Of a stretch of DNA of 64,000 nucleotides, positions 61,733 to 64,000 are shown one piece after another. The stretch comes from Cervus elaphus (taxonomy: Eukaryota; Chordata; Mammalia; Artiodactyla; Cervidae): contig NC_057826.1 of the NCBI RefSeq assembly GCF_910594005.1, forward strand, positions 24,585,501 through 24,649,500, given 5' to 3'. Every line of letters starts with the position of its first letter. Position 1 is the first letter of the stretch. The translations under genes and the position numbers were made by a program. The notes beneath the pieces are model-generated. The model saw nothing but the letters and a program-made list of their open reading frames with translations. It was not told the origin of the DNA and ran no database searches.

Positions 61733-61932
61733 AGGATGTGTTTAACATTTCTTCTGTGAAAAAAATCAGGGTTTCTCCTCATACCTCTGAGTTTTAATCT
61801 ACTTATCATATAAGTGTATATTCTACCACCACTGAGAAACATTTTATAGTCCAGAGAAAGAAAATCACCTCTTAAGACAACTTCTATGATTAAAGACAGT
61901 GTCATATCTTTTTGCCTTTTTATACTGCACAT

Positions 61933-62213
61933 GGGGTTCTCAAGGTAAGCATGCTAAAATGGTTTGCCATTCCCTTCTCCAATGGAACACGTTTTGTCAG
62001 TCAACTCATTGGAAAAGACCCTGATGCTGGAAAAGATTGAAGGCAGGAAGAGAAGGGGACGACAGAGGATGAGATGGTTGGATGGCATCACTGACTTGAT
62101 GGACATGAGCTTGAGCAAGCTCTGGGAGATGGTAAAGGTCAGGGAAGCCTGGCATGCCGCAGTCCATAGGGTCACAAAGAGTCGGACATGACTAGAACAA
62201 CTGAACAACAACT
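61933..62213 (+). mobile_element. internally deleted BovB
   Basis: 61933-61999 is an upstream BovB block (GGGGTTCTCAAGGTAAGC; GGTTTGCCATTCCCTTCTCC). It is fused at about 62000 to the 3' region (CATTGGAAAAGACCCTGATG onward), ending ACTGAACAACAACTA. Confidence 0.88.
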
Positions 62214-64000
62214 ACAGTACCATAATGGATGTGAGAAAACAATTATGCCCATTTTCAAGGATTAGAGCATACCTATATAGATTTTAACTGATTACACAGA
62301 CATGTAGTTTTATGTTCTTATGACATTACTGAGCCATATTTATGACTTTTCTGATCTTAGATTCTTAGTCTATTCTATTCTCTATCCTGAGCTAAGCACA
62401 ATTACGGGAAGGGAGAAGGAGAAGGGGCAGTGAAGCTTACTGGACATACACAAAAAAGTCAGGGGAAAAGTCGCTCAGTTTTGGTCTACAATAACCAGGA
62501 CTCACACGAAAGCACAGCTGCGCCTCACAAACATTGTGAGCTGTCAGTGAACAGAGACTGATAATTCTGGGGTGGTCAATAAGAGAAAGTGCTGCATACT
62601 CTAGGGAGTCCTGGAGATGAAAGTGAATGTTCTAGTCAGAAGTTACAGCTCTTTAATGGAAAGCTGCTGTTCTAATATCAAATTAAAGCAAAAATTTAAT
62701 TGCAAGCAACCTAGTTTTTACTGTATTTATGTGTTTGAGACAGAACCCATTGAATCTTAAAGGTCGGCATTTATCACTTTTCATCTAATTTTGCACGCCT
62801 TTCTCTATTTCGGGCTGCTTACCATGTCTGGAGCAGGACTGAAAACCCCTAAGTGACTTCAGGTTCCTTCCTAGTTCAGTGAGAAGGACTTCCTTGTGGG
62901 TGCAGTGGATTTACTGAAATGTATGTTTCAGGGAGCCTCATTTATACAGATCCTTTCAAAGGCCTGGGGAGGAGGGGGACTTGTACAGGATGTTCAACTG
63001 GTCAAAATTTGCAAAATCTGTCCACAGGGAGAAAGATAGCTGTCTCTTCCCACTTGAAACTCCCTCCCATTCACCTCACTTCCCTAGTGTTGGTATCAAT
63101 GTTGGGAGGAAATAAAGCGGTCTTCAACATTCCTGAGGTCCTGTTATGGGAAAATTAAGCAAGGAATTAATCTAGTTTAGATTTAGAGGTATACATTTAT
63201 GTGCTCATGGCTGCTTTTGCGCAGTTATTTTTGTGCCATAAATATAGGTACAGGGCAGGAGGTTGCATTGTGATATGAATGTGCCCCATGGAGAAGTGGA
63301 ATCGGTTCTCAGTGATGCCTAATCAACACAGAAGTTCTCTTCTATTATTAATAACCTCAAAAATATAACATATACAATTAAAATTGTAGCATAAAACAAC
63401 TATATGCTCCATTATTTTTTATTGGATGAGAATCACATGAAATAAAACTTATACAAATTCCCTTTTATGTAGGGCACTAGCTTATAGCAGTAATACAAAC
63501 ACGAGGTATGTCTGTATGTGAAGTTGCAAATGTTATGTATCACAAACATGAATAATTAAAAACAAAATTTTGTTGATCAAAAATCTGATTTAATCTTTCC
63601 ATTCTCTTTATAAAAAAACATTACAAAATCACTGTCAATTCACTTTATAGAAAATATGACAAACTGTAATCAAAGAGTAGGCAACTAGGAAATGTGAGGA
63701 AACAGTATTATAAAGTGTCAGGCTGAAAATAAACATTTTTCATTTTTCTGGAATTTTGTGTTTGCGGTATTTGTCAACTTCATAAAATTTGTAATTTGTT
63801 GGGGTTTTTTTCCATTATACATAGTTGATTCTTACTATCACAGATTCCATATTTGCAAATTTGCCTACTAGCTAAAATTTATTTGTAATCTCAAAATCAA
63901 TACTTGATGTGCTTTCAGGTCACTTGTGGACAAGTGTAATACAGTGAAAAATGGGAGCCTCCTAAACACAAACCCTCTGCTGAGGTCAAATAAGGTGCCA
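62214..64000. other. unique intron at the right edge
   Basis: No repeat recognised. 62800-63160 is GC-richer (CCTGGGGAGGAGGGGGACTT) and could be conserved non-coding sequence; the rest is AT-rich. Confidence 0.5.

Overview
This is ruminant nuclear DNA, most likely from a bovid. The diagnostic signs are many Bov-tA and CHR tRNA-Glu-headed SINEs, many 3' ends of the RTE retrotransposon BovB, and a young ruminant-type L1. No prokaryotic gene, operon, CRISPR array or RNA gene cluster is present.

The whole window appears to lie inside one host gene read on the minus strand: FUT8 (alpha-1,6-fucosyltransferase, core fucosylation of N-glycans in the Golgi). One internal coding exon is unmistakable at 45063-45300. 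It encodes human residues 200-278, including six cysteines that form three disulfides. No other canonical FUT8 exon was found by eye. Positions 1-45062 are therefore the 3' flanking intron and 45301-64000 the 5' flanking intron. A second, weaker candidate exon at about 22055-22322 (minus) has a tandem splice acceptor, a short in-phase open frame with a stop, and a poly(A) signal. It could be an alternative FUT8 last exon giving a truncated protein.

Layout: 1-11 kb is AT-rich intron with a CHR-1, a Bov-tA, BovB fragments and old MIRs. From about 11.0 to 19.0 kb lies one decayed, nearly full-length L1M on the plus strand, split by a BovB fragment, a young L1 3' end (with an internal 153-bp tandem duplication) and a MaLR-type solo LTR. 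From 19 to 25.8 kb is mostly unique DNA with the candidate terminal exon, a Bov-tA, old L1 pieces and a hAT element. From 25.8 to 33.3 kb is a full-length young L1 (about 7.45 kb) on the minus strand, in the same sense as FUT8. It has intact ends and a target-site duplication, but ORF1 carries a nonsense codon and ORF2 a one-base frameshift. From 33.3 to 45 kb are opposed BovB copies, SINEs, MIRs and a mariner-type palindrome resembling the bovine miR-2284/2285 hairpins. From 45.3 to 64 kb are unique intron, two old minus-strand L1 regions, a 195-bp purine tract and further BovB and Bov-tA copies.

Apart from the FUT8 exon(s), every long reading frame belongs to a transposable element or is antisense to one. 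Repeat subfamily names come from recognised consensus features without a database search. Fragment ends without a stated target-site duplication are good to roughly 10-30 bases.
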